Of a stretch of DNA of 42,991 bases, positions 26,179 to 33,433 are shown piece after piece. The number at the start of each line of letters is the position of its first letter. Positions within the stretch are counted from its first letter, which is position 1. The notes beneath the pieces are model-generated. The model was given only the letters and a program-made list of their open reading frames with translations. It did no database searches and was not told where the DNA came from. A program made the translations under genes and the position numbers. Source of the stretch: RGIG1681 sp045657465 (GTDB lineage: Bacteria > Bacillota > Clostridia > Christensenellales > UBA1242); assembly GCA_045657465.1 (NCBI GenBank), contig JAZOTD010000033.1, forward strand, positions 1-42,991, in the 5' to 3' direction.

Positions 26179-27540
26179 ATGGACCCGTCCAGTTTAATTT
26201 TGGCAAAAACTTTTGAAATGACCGATGCACTCAGCGTAGTAGCGATAGTGCTTCTTTTAGTGCTTTCAGCATTCTTTTCGGCAAGTGAAACTGCATTTTC
26301 GTCAGTGAACACGTTGCACATCAAAACATATGCAGAAGACAAGGTGAAAGGTGCAAGGCGTGCACAATACATCTGTGACCATTTTGATATGGCTCTTGTG
26401 TGCTTTTTGGTTGGAAACAACCTTGTTAACATTGCAAACACAACAATCTGTGCATATATGTTTGGAAAGTTTATTTTTAACCCAACAGTTGCAAACATTT
26501 TAAACACAGTTGTTTTGACTATTGTTATTTTGATTTTTGGTGAAATCTTGCCAAAGGCTTATGCAAAACACAATTCAGAAAAGTATGTTTTGAGATTTAG
26601 TGGTGCAATTTATGCGTTCATGAAATTTATTTATATTGTTGCAGTTCCATTCTTCTGGCTTCAAAAACTTGTGCTTAAAAACAAAGAAGTTCACAAAATC
26701 ACTGAAGATGAGTTTGAAACAATTGTTGACACCATGGAAGAACAGGGCGTTATTGAAAGTGACAATGCAAGCATTATCCATGGTGCGTTAGACATCTCTG
26801 AAAAAACCGTTTATGACATATTTGTTCCTAGAGTTGACATGGTGGCAATTCCTGTGACAGCAACTATTGATGAAGTTAAAAAGATTTTCACTGATAGCCA
26901 ATTTTCGAGAGTTCCTGTTTATGCAGAAGACAAAGATGATATTTTGGGTATCTTAAACTATAAAGACTTTATGATGGCTGAATATGCTGGACAAAAGTAT
27001 GATTTAAAGAAACTTATCACAAAACCGCTTAAAGTTACAAAAACCATGAAGGTTGACGAACTTATGCGTGTTATGCAAAAAGAGAAGAAACACATTGCCA
27101 TTGTTTATGACGAATATGGTGGCACTAGTGGTCTTGTGACCATGGAAGATGCCCTTGAAGAAATGGTCGGCGAAATTTATGACGAACATGACGAGTTTGA
27201 AGAAGCTCCAATTGCAGAGCTTGCTGAAAATAAATTTAGAGTTGACCCAGATGTGGCTGTTGAAGATTTGTTTGAATATCTTAAAATTGAACACCTTCCA
27301 GAAACAACATATCCTTCAGTTGGTGGAATGATTTATGAACTTTCTGAAACATTGCCAGAAAAGGGAACCGTTGTTAAGGTGACAGCAATTGATGATGTTT
27401 TGAATGAAAAGAATGATTATGTTTCAATGATTGCTGATTTGACATTTACAGTTGAAAAAGTTGAAGATAACCGTATTCAAAAAGTGCTTTTAGAAGTTTC
27501 TAGACGTGAAATCAACGAAAAAGACAATAAAGAAGATTAA
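26179..27540 (+). CDS. CNNM/CorC-family transporter-associated protein (DUF21-CBS-CorC_HlyC)
   Basis: A membrane protein of about 453 residues with the usual three parts: an N-terminal DUF21/CNNM transmembrane domain (residues about 15-180; SAFFSASETAFSSV and the helices that follow), a CBS pair (about 195-330; VPRVDMVAIPV, DDILGILNYKDFM, IAIVYDEYGGTSGLVTMEDALEE) and a C-terminal CorC_HlyC domain (about 350-435; VGGMIYELSETLPEKG). The family, once called hemolysin, is now linked with Mg2+/Co2+ export. Start: TAGGAG is followed by TTG 26170 (too close) or ATG 26179 (12 bases away); ATG is chosen. Convergent with the VanZ-like gene through a shared terminator. Confidence 0.9.
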   Translation: MDPSSLILAKTFEMTDALSVVAIVLLLVLSAFFSASETAFSSVNTLHIKTYAEDKVKGARRAQYICDHFDMALVCFLVGNNLVNIANTTICAYMFGKFIFNPTVANILNTVVLTIVILIFGEILPKAYAKHNSEKYVLRFSGAIYAFMKFIYIVAVPFFWLQKLVLKNKEVHKITEDEFETIVDTMEEQGVIESDNASIIHGALDISEKTVYDIFVPRVDMVAIPVTATIDEVKKIFTDSQFSRVPVYAEDKDDILGILNYKDFMMAEYAGQKYDLKKLITKPLKVTKTMKVDELMRVMQKEKKHIAIVYDEYGGTSGLVTMEDALEEMVGEIYDEHDEFEEAPIAELAENKFRVDPDVAVEDLFEYLKIEHLPETTYPSVGGMIYELSETLPEKGTVVKVTAIDDVLNEKNDYVSMIADLTFTVEKVEDNRIQKVLLEVSRREINEKDNKED

Positions 27541-27541
27541 T

Positions 27542-27573
27542 AAAAATCACTGCAATTAAGCAGTGATTTTTTA
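27542..27573. terminator. bidirectional terminator
   Basis: AAAAATCACTGC-AATTAA-GCAGTGATTTTT between the convergent CorC and VanZ-like genes. Confidence 0.9.
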
Positions 27574-28107
27574 TTGTTTAAAAATTGTATTTTTAGAAAG
27601 TTTTGAAAGAATCAAGCAGTATGTGGCTGAAAGCAGTCCACTTAATGTGTTTAAGAATATGTCTAAAACTTCAGTGTTTCGATATATTGGCAACGCAAAC
27701 TGCAGAAATTCAATCAACGAACTTAACGAAAAAGATAGCAGTATGGTTTTTAAAAATGGGTGTTTGTTTGTGAGTGTAAAAACAAAAAAGCCTACTGGTA
27801 AAAACATTGCAAGGTTGATTAAAATGTTTAACTTGCCAAGACCATACCATATAAAATAACTAGAAAACCATTCTCCAGTTGATAGATTTAATGTTAAAAC
27901 AACGGTTTTGCCATTCATATCAAACAAAGTGAGTGTGCCTAAAAACAATGCACATAAATAAAAAACAAACAAGACAATGCTAATGATTTTTATTGTTTTG
28001 GGTTTGTTTTTTAAGGAAAACACCAAGATTGTTGGAAGCAAAATCATAAACACGAATGCAAGTGTAAATGCAAGATAGATATTAATTTTCATATTATTAT
28101 TATACAC
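27571..28107 (-). CDS. VanZ-like family membrane protein
   Basis: A 178-residue protein with five predicted helices and the VanZ-like signature region: NILINLAMFLPVGFFVF (about 93-109) followed by SLSSLIEFLQFALPIYRNTE and DIFLNTLSGLL (about 130-160). VanZ itself gives low-level teicoplanin resistance; most chromosomal relatives have no established role, and glycopeptide resistance should not be inferred. It lies upstream of nothing on its strand and is convergent with the CorC gene. Confidence 0.85.
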   Translation of the reverse strand: MYNNNMKINIYLAFTLAFVFMILLPTILVFSLKNKPKTIKIISIVLFVFYLCALFLGTLTLFDMNGKTVVLTLNLSTGEWFSSYFIWYGLGKLNILINLAMFLPVGFFVFTLTNKHPFLKTILLSFSLSSLIEFLQFALPIYRNTEVLDIFLNTLSGLLSATYCLILSKLSKNTIFKQ

Positions 28108-28161
28108 GAAATTTGAATTTTTGAGAAATAATTGCTAAAAGAGATAGATATATTTTGCAAG

Positions 28162-28190
28162 AAAAAAACACGAGATGACTCGTGTTTTGT
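28162..28190 (-). terminator. intrinsic terminator of tyrS
   Basis: AAAACACGAG-TCAT-CTCGTGTTTT followed by TTT on the minus strand. Confidence 0.88.
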
Positions 28191-28193
28191 TTT

Positions 28194-29435
28194 TTATTTT
28201 ATTACCACTTTAATAAATGACTTTTTGCCTTTCTTAAGAAGGAGTGAACCCTCTTCAAAATCAGCCGTTGTAACAACAAGAGCTGTGTTTGAAACCTTGT
28301 TGCCTTTCACTGAAATTCCGCCACCTTCAATCATTTTTCTAGCTTCGCCTTTGCTTGAACAGAGTTTTGTTTGAACAAGCAAGTCAAGAAGTGAAATGCC
28401 AGCATCTGCAGTTGCTTTTGAAATTTCGAATTCTGGAGCATCATTTCCACCATCAGTAAAAAGATTTTCACTCATTTGTTGTGCTTGAATAGCGTCAGCT
28501 TCACCACGAACAAACTTTGTGATTTCAAAGCACAAACGTTTTTTAGCTTTGACAATATCTTCAGCGATTAACGCATCGATTTCAGTCATTGGAATGTCTG
28601 TGAAGAGTGCAAACATCATTCTAACACAAGCGTCTGGTGTTTGGTAGATTCCTTGGTAGAAGTCATATGCAGAAATTTTGTCCGCATCAAGCCAAATTGC
28701 ACCTTTTTCAGTCTTACCCATTTTTTTGCCTTCTGGTGTCAATAAAAGTGGGTTGGTTGCACCGATTAGATTGATGTTAGTTCCGTTTGCAAAGTTGAGT
28801 TTTCTTTGAAGTTCGGTTCCTGCTGCAATGTTGCCCCATTGGTCAGCACCACCATATTGAAGAGTGCAGCCATATTTTCTGTTTAAGTGAACAAAGTCAT
28901 ATGCTTGCATTGGCATATATCCAAGTTCGAAAAGTGTCAATCCGCCTTCTTTGATTCTGTTTGCATAGATGTCATTTGAGAGCATTTTGTTGATATTGAA
29001 GTGCACACCAATGTCTCTCATGAAGTCAATGTAGTTAAGATTTTTGAACCAGTCAGCGTTGTTAACAATGATTGCTGGGTTTTCACCTTCAAAGTTTAAG
29101 AAGATAGAAAGTGTTTTCTTGATTTTTTCGATATTGTTTTGAACTTCTTCGTATGAAAGCATTTTGCGCATTTCAGACTTTCCTGAAGGGTCGCCGATTG
29201 ATGCGGTTGCTCCGCCCATCAAAACAAGAACTTTGTGACCAGCTTGTTGAAAACGTCTCAAGATTGTGTATGGCACGCAGTGACCAATATGCAAACTGTC
29301 TGCTGTTGGGTCTGTTCCTTCATAAAGTGTGATTGGTTCGCCACTTTCAAGCATTTTTTTAAGGGCTTCTTCATCAGTGCATTGATAGAGAAGTCCACGT
29401 TCTTTTAGTTCGTTATATAAATTTTTATTTGTCAT
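28194..29435 (-). CDS. tyrS: tyrosyl-tRNA synthetase
   Basis: A 413-residue class I synthetase that charges tRNA-Tyr. The HIGH motif is HIGH at residues 49-52 (SLHIGHC), the KMSKS loop is KMGKTEKG (about 235), and the C-terminal S4-type RNA-binding domain begins about residue 345 (SLLDLLVQTKLCSSKGEAR). The GGADQWGN segment (about 196-203) is the tyrosine-site signature of bacterial TyrRS. AAGGAAG precedes ATG 29435. The 340-base transcribed leader upstream holds a Tyr-codon leader peptide and two terminators, suggesting expression is set by tyrosine or charged tRNA-Tyr supply. Confidence 0.97.
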   Translation of the reverse strand: MTNKNLYNELKERGLLYQCTDEEALKKMLESGEPITLYEGTDPTADSLHIGHCVPYTILRRFQQAGHKVLVLMGGATASIGDPSGKSEMRKMLSYEEVQNNIEKIKKTLSIFLNFEGENPAIIVNNADWFKNLNYIDFMRDIGVHFNINKMLSNDIYANRIKEGGLTLFELGYMPMQAYDFVHLNRKYGCTLQYGGADQWGNIAAGTELQRKLNFANGTNINLIGATNPLLLTPEGKKMGKTEKGAIWLDADKISAYDFYQGIYQTPDACVRMMFALFTDIPMTEIDALIAEDIVKAKKRLCFEITKFVRGEADAIQAQQMSENLFTDGGNDAPEFEISKATADAGISLLDLLVQTKLCSSKGEARKMIEGGGISVKGNKVSNTALVVTTADFEEGSLLLKKGKKSFIKVVIK

Positions 29436-29475
29436 AAGTCTAACTTCCTTAAAAATATATTTTTAGTTGATTTGA

Positions 29476-29538
29476 TTAATATTTCTTTGACTCGCCCAAC
29501 AGGGCGTAGGTTTTTATAACTATAAATGATTCTATCAT
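29476..29538 (-). CDS. small ORF between the tyrS attenuator and tyrS
   Basis: A 20-codon ORF, MIESFIVIKTYALLGESKKY, with a well-spaced TTGGAG (29550-29545) six bases before ATG 29538-29536. It lies after the second terminator and ends 40 bases before tyrS. Part of it (ACGCCC-TGTT-GGGCG, 29495-29506) forms a short GC-rich hairpin that stands out from the AT-rich surroundings. No family recognised; it could be a translated leader, an mRNA structural element or a chance ORF. Confidence 0.4.
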   Translation of the reverse strand: MIESFIVIKTYALLGESKKY

Positions 29539-29570
29539 AAATTTCTCCAAAAATAAAGTTTATTTTGTAT

Positions 29571-29599
29571 AAAAAAATCTGCCACATGTTCATGGCAGA
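29571..29599 (-). terminator. second intrinsic terminator in the tyrS leader
   Basis: Minus strand TCTGCCA (29599-29593), loop TGAACATG, TGGCAGA (29584-29578), then seven T (29577-29571). Its 5' arm is also complementary, over seven bases, to the 3' arm of the first terminator (29616-29610). Confidence 0.85.
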
Positions 29600-29603
29600 A
29601 AAT

Positions 29604-29635
29604 AAAAAATCTGCCACAGATTTGGTGTGACAGAT
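29604..29635 (-). terminator. first intrinsic terminator in the tyrS leader (attenuator 3:4)
   Basis: Minus strand ATCTGTCACA (29635-29626), loop CCAAATC, TGTGGCAGAT (29618-29609): ten pairs with one U-G, followed by TTTTTATTTT. The 5' arm is the part that competes for pairing with the antiterminator strand. Confidence 0.9.
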
Positions 29636-29684
29636 AAGTGTTTATTTTAAATAGCACAAAACTCTGCACACCAATTATGAGCAG
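29622..29684 (-). promoter_or_regulatory. tyrS attenuator: antiterminator (2:3) and protector (1:2) pairings
   Basis: Strand 2, TTGGTGTGCAGA (29674-29663), begins the base after the leader stop codon. It can pair with TCTGTCACACCAA (29634-29622) over 12 bases with one bulged T; this includes most of the 5' arm of the first terminator, so the two folds exclude each other. Strand 1, CTGCTCA (29684-29678), lies in the last Tyr-Cys-Ser codons and can pair with TGTGCAG (29670-29664), six pairs and one mismatch, giving the protector hairpin expected when the leader is untranslated. This is read directly from the sequence; the switching is inferred. Confidence 0.82.
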
Positions 29685-29722
29685 TAGTAATAATATGAAA
29701 ATGCATTAAATAATTTTGTCAT
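29675..29722 (-). CDS. tyrosine-codon leader peptide of tyrS
   Basis: A short ORF, MTKLFNAFSYYYYCS, with stop TAA at 29677-29675. Three consecutive ATG codons (29728, 29725, 29722) precede it; AGGA (29735-29732) gives the best spacing to the second or third. The four adjacent Tyr codons (TAT TAT TAC TAC, 29695-29684) end nine bases before strand 2 of the attenuator. By analogy with the pheST, trp and his leaders, a ribosome stalled at Tyr codons would leave strand 2 free to disrupt the terminator, while one reaching the stop codon would cover it. No T-box core sequence is seen. The peptide itself probably has no further role. Confidence 0.85.
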   Translation of the reverse strand: MTKLFNAFSYYYYCS

Positions 29723-29752
29723 CATCATTTGTCCTTTTGTACTTATACATCT

Positions 29753-29780
29753 ATCATACCACCAAAACGATATATGTCAA
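29753..29780 (-). promoter_or_regulatory. promoter of the tyrS leader
   Basis: Minus strand TTGACA (29780-29775), 16-base spacer ending TGG, TATGAT (29758-29753), an extended -10 promoter. Transcription should start near 29746, about 18 bases before the leader peptide. Confidence 0.8.
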
Positions 29781-29868
29781 TATTTATTTTGAAAAAATCA
29801 AGATTAATTATTATTTGGATTTATTATATTTATAAATATAATATTGTGCATGTTTTCATAGAAACAGT

Positions 29869-29897
29869 TTGAAAATATGGTGTTTATATGGTATTAT
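29869..29897 (+). promoter_or_regulatory. promoter of the second surface-glycan operon
   Basis: TTGAAA (29869-29874), 17-base spacer ending TGG, TATTAT (29892-29897), divergent from the tyrS leader promoter. The 88 bases between the two promoters show no other feature. Confidence 0.75.
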
Positions 29898-29928
29898 TTA
29901 AATGGATTATAGCCAGTAGGAGAATAGT

Positions 29929-30765
29929 ATGGAAAAAAATATATCAGTATTGATGTCTGTGTATAAAAACGACATTGCAAAAAACGTAAGAGTTGCTGTT
30001 GAAAGTGTTGCAAATCAAACATTAAAACCAAAACAAATTGTTATGGTTGTTGATGGACCGGTGCCTGAAGACATTATGAATGAGTTAGAAAAACTGAAAA
30101 AAGAAATTAAAATTTTAGAAGTTTATCCACTAGAAAAAAATGTTGGGCTTGGCACTGCACTTAATATTGGAACTCAGTATTGCAAATATGAGTTTATTGC
30201 AAGAATGGATAGTGATGACATTTCAGTACCTGAAAGATTTGAAAAACAAATGGATTGTTTTAAAAAAGACCCTGAATTGTCAATGGTTGGTTCAAATGGT
30301 CAAGAGTTTTATGATGAACTTGAAAACCTGGCAAATATAAAGGCAGTTCCTGAAACGCACGAAGAAATTGTTGAGTTTTTAAAGGGGAGATGTCCATTTG
30401 GTCACCCTTCTATCATAATGAAAAAAGAAATTCTTGAAAAAGCAGGCGGATATCAACACTGGTATTATGCAGAAGATTATTATTTATGGGTTAGAATGTA
30501 TTTGGCTGGTGCAAAATTTTATAATATTCAAGAAAATTTGGTGTATTTTAGAATAAATCTCAACACATATAAAAGACGTGGTGGTCTTAAGTATTATAAG
30601 AGTATTAAGGGGTTGTTGAAATATTTGAAAGACAACAAAGTTATTGGCTTTGCAAGATACACAAAAGAAAAAATAAAGAGATTTATTGGTCATGTTATGG
30701 TGCCAAACACTCTTAGAAATAAATTGTATATGAAGCTTATGAGAAAAAAGAGAGATGAAAAGTAA
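29929..30765 (+). CDS. family 2 glycosyltransferase
   Basis: A 278-residue GT-A-fold glycosyltransferase, inverting family GT2, cytoplasmic or membrane-associated. The N-terminal SVLMSVYKNDIAKNVRVAVES region, KNVGLGTALNIG and the metal-binding RMDSDD (about 89-94) are typical, as is the later YAEDYYLWVRM with the ED catalytic motif (about 178-188). It resembles EpsE/AmsE-type enzymes that add a sugar during exopolysaccharide repeat synthesis. First gene of the operon; GTAGGAG precedes the ATG, and only three bases separate it from the next gene. Donor and acceptor unknown. Confidence 0.9.
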   Translation: MEKNISVLMSVYKNDIAKNVRVAVESVANQTLKPKQIVMVVDGPVPEDIMNELEKLKKEIKILEVYPLEKNVGLGTALNIGTQYCKYEFIARMDSDDISVPERFEKQMDCFKKDPELSMVGSNGQEFYDELENLANIKAVPETHEEIVEFLKGRCPFGHPSIIMKKEILEKAGGYQHWYYAEDYYLWVRMYLAGAKFYNIQENLVYFRINLNTYKRRGGLKYYKSIKGLLKYLKDNKVIGFARYTKEKIKRFIGHVMVPNTLRNKLYMKLMRKKRDEK

Positions 30766-30768
30766 ACA

Positions 30769-33432
30769 ATGGAAGAAGTAATAGAAAAAGAAATCAAAAC
30801 AAAAATTCAAAGGCTGTTAACTCCTAGCAAAACAAAAGATGTTTTTTGCTATGTGGCAATAGTCTTATCTTTATTTATATCTATTTTTTGCACGCCATTT
30901 ATTTGGATTACAATGCTTATAATCATTTGTTCGGGTATTTATTTAAAAGATGTTCAAAAAATAATTCAGCTATTAGTGTTTACGTTTGTCTTTAATAGTT
31001 TGTTTTGTGGATACTTTACTCGATTGGAAGATTATAGCACAATGAGATTTGTTTTAGTAGTAGAGTTATGTGTTCTTTATGGAATTGATGTTTATAGAAA
31101 GAAAAAACAAATAAATTTAAAATTATTAGTGCCAATAATTTTTTATTTGGCTTATATTTTTTATCCTGTTCATTGGACTCATATTTACAATCTGATTAAA
31201 TATGCGATAGTTTATATGTTGTTTTTTATAATTTATGAATATAGAAAAGAATTAGATCTTAAAAATATAATATTATCACTTGTTTATGGATTGTTAATTG
31301 GATCGTGTTTTGTATTATTTTTGAACTGGTCTACAAAGCTGCAAGGTATAGTTTCAACAGATGTTATTCGCAATTGTTGGAGATTTTCGGGAATATTTAA
31401 TCATCCCAATCAATTTGCTATTTATGTTTCGGTTGGATTAAGCTCGTTATTATTTTTGTTTTATCATAACCAACTATCAAAAATAACTTTCTTTGTATTA
31501 TATTTATCATTGTTTACACTTGGCTATCTAACATTGTCTAGACAATTTATTTTATCGGCAGGTTTGGGAATATTTGTATTTCTTCTATTATATTTGATTA
31601 GGTATAAAAAGAAATCAATAAAAACAATATTGTCATTTTGTTTAAGTTTAGTGATTGTTGTCGGTGTTTGTTTTGTTCAAACAAAAGTGTATCTAGTAAG
31701 ATTTAAAATTTTAGATGCAACAAAAATAGAGTTTGTTGAATTTAAACCAGCGGTTTTAGATTATCAAAAATTTGATAAAGGACAGGCACCTAGCGATCCT
31801 GACGATTATGAAGATTGGTGGAGTCAAGTTTATGCTGGTGAAATAACTTACGATCCGGGAAGATCGGAATTAAGACAAGAATATATTGATGATATATTTG
31901 CCTCTCCTAACAACTTTTTGTTTGGAAGGGGGATAGATGCACCTAGAATTGGAAATATGAATGCCCACAATTTCTTTATCACTGAAATGTGGATGTATGG
32001 CTTGTTTGGAATTGCATTTTATATAGTGTTTATTTTGACAGCAATCAATTATACAAAATTGAAAAAATTAAAGCAGGCAGCATCATGGTTAATATTGTTT
32101 GTGCCGTTTTTAGCATTGGCACTTATTGAATCAATGGTGCAAATATATGTTCCATTCATTATCTATGTTTTAGCATTAATGCAGTTAACGGAAGATAATA
32201 ATAAACTTGAGGGATTTAACATGAAGCAACAAAAATATGATAATAACAGAATAAAAGACAAGTTTAAGTTTGTAAAAATAAAAGACATTATGTCTGGTTT
32301 TGTAATGCTATTGGCATTTATACCAGCTATGATTGCTAAAATATTTATAAGAGATTTTTGGCTTATATGTGAAGATAAAAACGAAGCTAGAGACAATGGC
32401 TATTGGTTGTTTAAACATATAAGAGAAAAATATCCAAAGCAAAAGGTTGCTTATGCAATAAACAAAAAATCTGTTGATTATAACAAAGTGAAGGATTTGG
32501 GTAAGGTGATTCAGTATGGTGGTTTCTCACATTGGTTCTGGTATTTCGTTGCTGATAAAAATATAAGCTCGCAAAAAGGTGGAAAACCAAATGCTGCAAT
32601 TTGTTATGTTCTAGAAGTAGTTTTAAAATCAAGAAAGAAAAATAGAATCTTTTTGCAACATGGAATAATTGCGAGTGATTTAAAGTGGTTGTATTACAAA
32701 AACACAACTATGCATCGTTTTGTGGTTTCAACGAAGCAAGAGTATGATTTTTTAACTCAAAACTTTGGGTATCCAGAAGGAAATATAGTGTTGACGGGGC
32801 TATGTAGATTTGATAATTTATTAAATTCGAAAGTTGATGAAAACCAAATTTTGTTAATGCCAACATGGAGACAATGGATTGCTAGAGATGTTGAGATGAA
32901 AAAGATAGAAGGAACAACTAATTTTGTAGAGAGTAATTATTTTAAAGCATATGACAGTTTATTAAAAAATGAAAAATTAGATAACCTTTTAAAAAAATAC
33001 AACAAAAAATTAATATTCTATCCACATAGAAACATGCAAAAGTATATTGATAAATTTTCAACAACATCTGACAATATTACAATTGCTAATGCAAAAGATT
33101 ATGATGTTCAACAATTGTTAAAAGAGTCGGCGTTATTATTGACTGATTACTCGAGTATATTTTTTGACTTTGCATATATGAAAAAACCAATAATATTTTA
33201 TCAGTTTGACGAAAAAGCATTTAGGGAATATCAATACAAAGAAGGTTATTTTGATTATAAAAATAATGAACTTTCAGTTTGGACAGACAATCAAAATGAT
33301 TTGCTAAAAGAAGTTGAAAAAGTAATTAAAAATAACATGAAGAAATCAGATGTTGATGCTGCTGATAAGGTGTTTAAATATAACGATTCAAATAATTGTG
33401 AAAGAACATATCAAATGATTAAGGAAAGTTAA
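30769..33432 (+). CDS. fused O-antigen-ligase/Wzy-like polymerase and CDP-glycerol glycerophosphotransferase
   Basis: Residues 1 to about 480 of this 887-residue protein are a 10-12-helix Wzy/WaaL-type membrane polymerase; FNHPNQFAIYVSVG (about 213-226) is the O-antigen ligase hallmark, followed by a large extracellular loop (about 320-400). Residues about 485-887 are a complete Glyphos_transf domain (FLQHGIIASDLKWLY near 630, PTWRQW near 700, FYPHRNMQKY, LLTDYSSIFFDFAY near 795). The two activities are normally encoded separately. The junction has an in-frame ATG at 32221 with GAGGG eight bases before it, so a free transferase may be made. The C-terminal half is a paralogue of the next gene. 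A role in polymerising and modifying a glycerol-phosphate-bearing glycan is inferred. Confidence 0.87.
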   Translation: MEEVIEKEIKTKIQRLLTPSKTKDVFCYVAIVLSLFISIFCTPFIWITMLIIICSGIYLKDVQKIIQLLVFTFVFNSLFCGYFTRLEDYSTMRFVLVVELCVLYGIDVYRKKKQINLKLLVPIIFYLAYIFYPVHWTHIYNLIKYAIVYMLFFIIYEYRKELDLKNIILSLVYGLLIGSCFVLFLNWSTKLQGIVSTDVIRNCWRFSGIFNHPNQFAIYVSVGLSSLLFLFYHNQLSKITFFVLYLSLFTLGYLTLSRQFILSAGLGIFVFLLLYLIRYKKKSIKTILSFCLSLVIVVGVCFVQTKVYLVRFKILDATKIEFVEFKPAVLDYQKFDKGQAPSDPDDYEDWWSQVYAGEITYDPGRSELRQEYIDDIFASPNNFLFGRGIDAPRIGNMNAHNFFITEMWMYGLFGIAFYIVFILTAINYTKLKKLKQAASWLILFVPFLALALIESMVQIYVPFIIYVLALMQLTEDNNKLEGFNMKQQKYDNNRIKDKFKFVKIKDIMSGFVMLLAFIPAMIAKIFIRDFWLICEDKNEARDNGYWLFKHIREKYPKQKVAYAINKKSVDYNKVKDLGKVIQYGGFSHWFWYFVADKNISSQKGGKPNAAICYVLEVVLKSRKKNRIFLQHGIIASDLKWLYYKNTTMHRFVVSTKQEYDFLTQNFGYPEGNIVLTGLCRFDNLLNSKVDENQILLMPTWRQWIARDVEMKKIEGTTNFVESNYFKAYDSLLKNEKLDNLLKKYNKKLIFYPHRNMQKYIDKFSTTSDNITIANAKDYDVQQLLKESALLLTDYSSIFFDFAYMKKPIIFYQFDEKAFREYQYKEGYFDYKNNELSVWTDNQNDLLKEVEKVIKNNMKKSDVDAADKVFKYNDSNNCERTYQMIKES

Positions 33433-33433
33433 A

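Noticed and set aside
27571..28107. Glycopeptide resistance gene vanZ
   Set aside because: It is a generic VanZ-like membrane protein with no van genes nearby; resistance cannot be inferred.
29432..29617. 61-codon minus-strand frame in front of tyrS
   Set aside because: Its start codon sits inside the first terminator, it runs through the second terminator and it ends within tyrS; no ribosome-binding site. Chance frame.
29436..29780. T-box riboswitch upstream of tyrS
   Set aside because: The conserved T-box core (AGGGTGGNACCGCG-like) and specifier stem are not present on the minus strand; the leader-peptide attenuator explains the region better.
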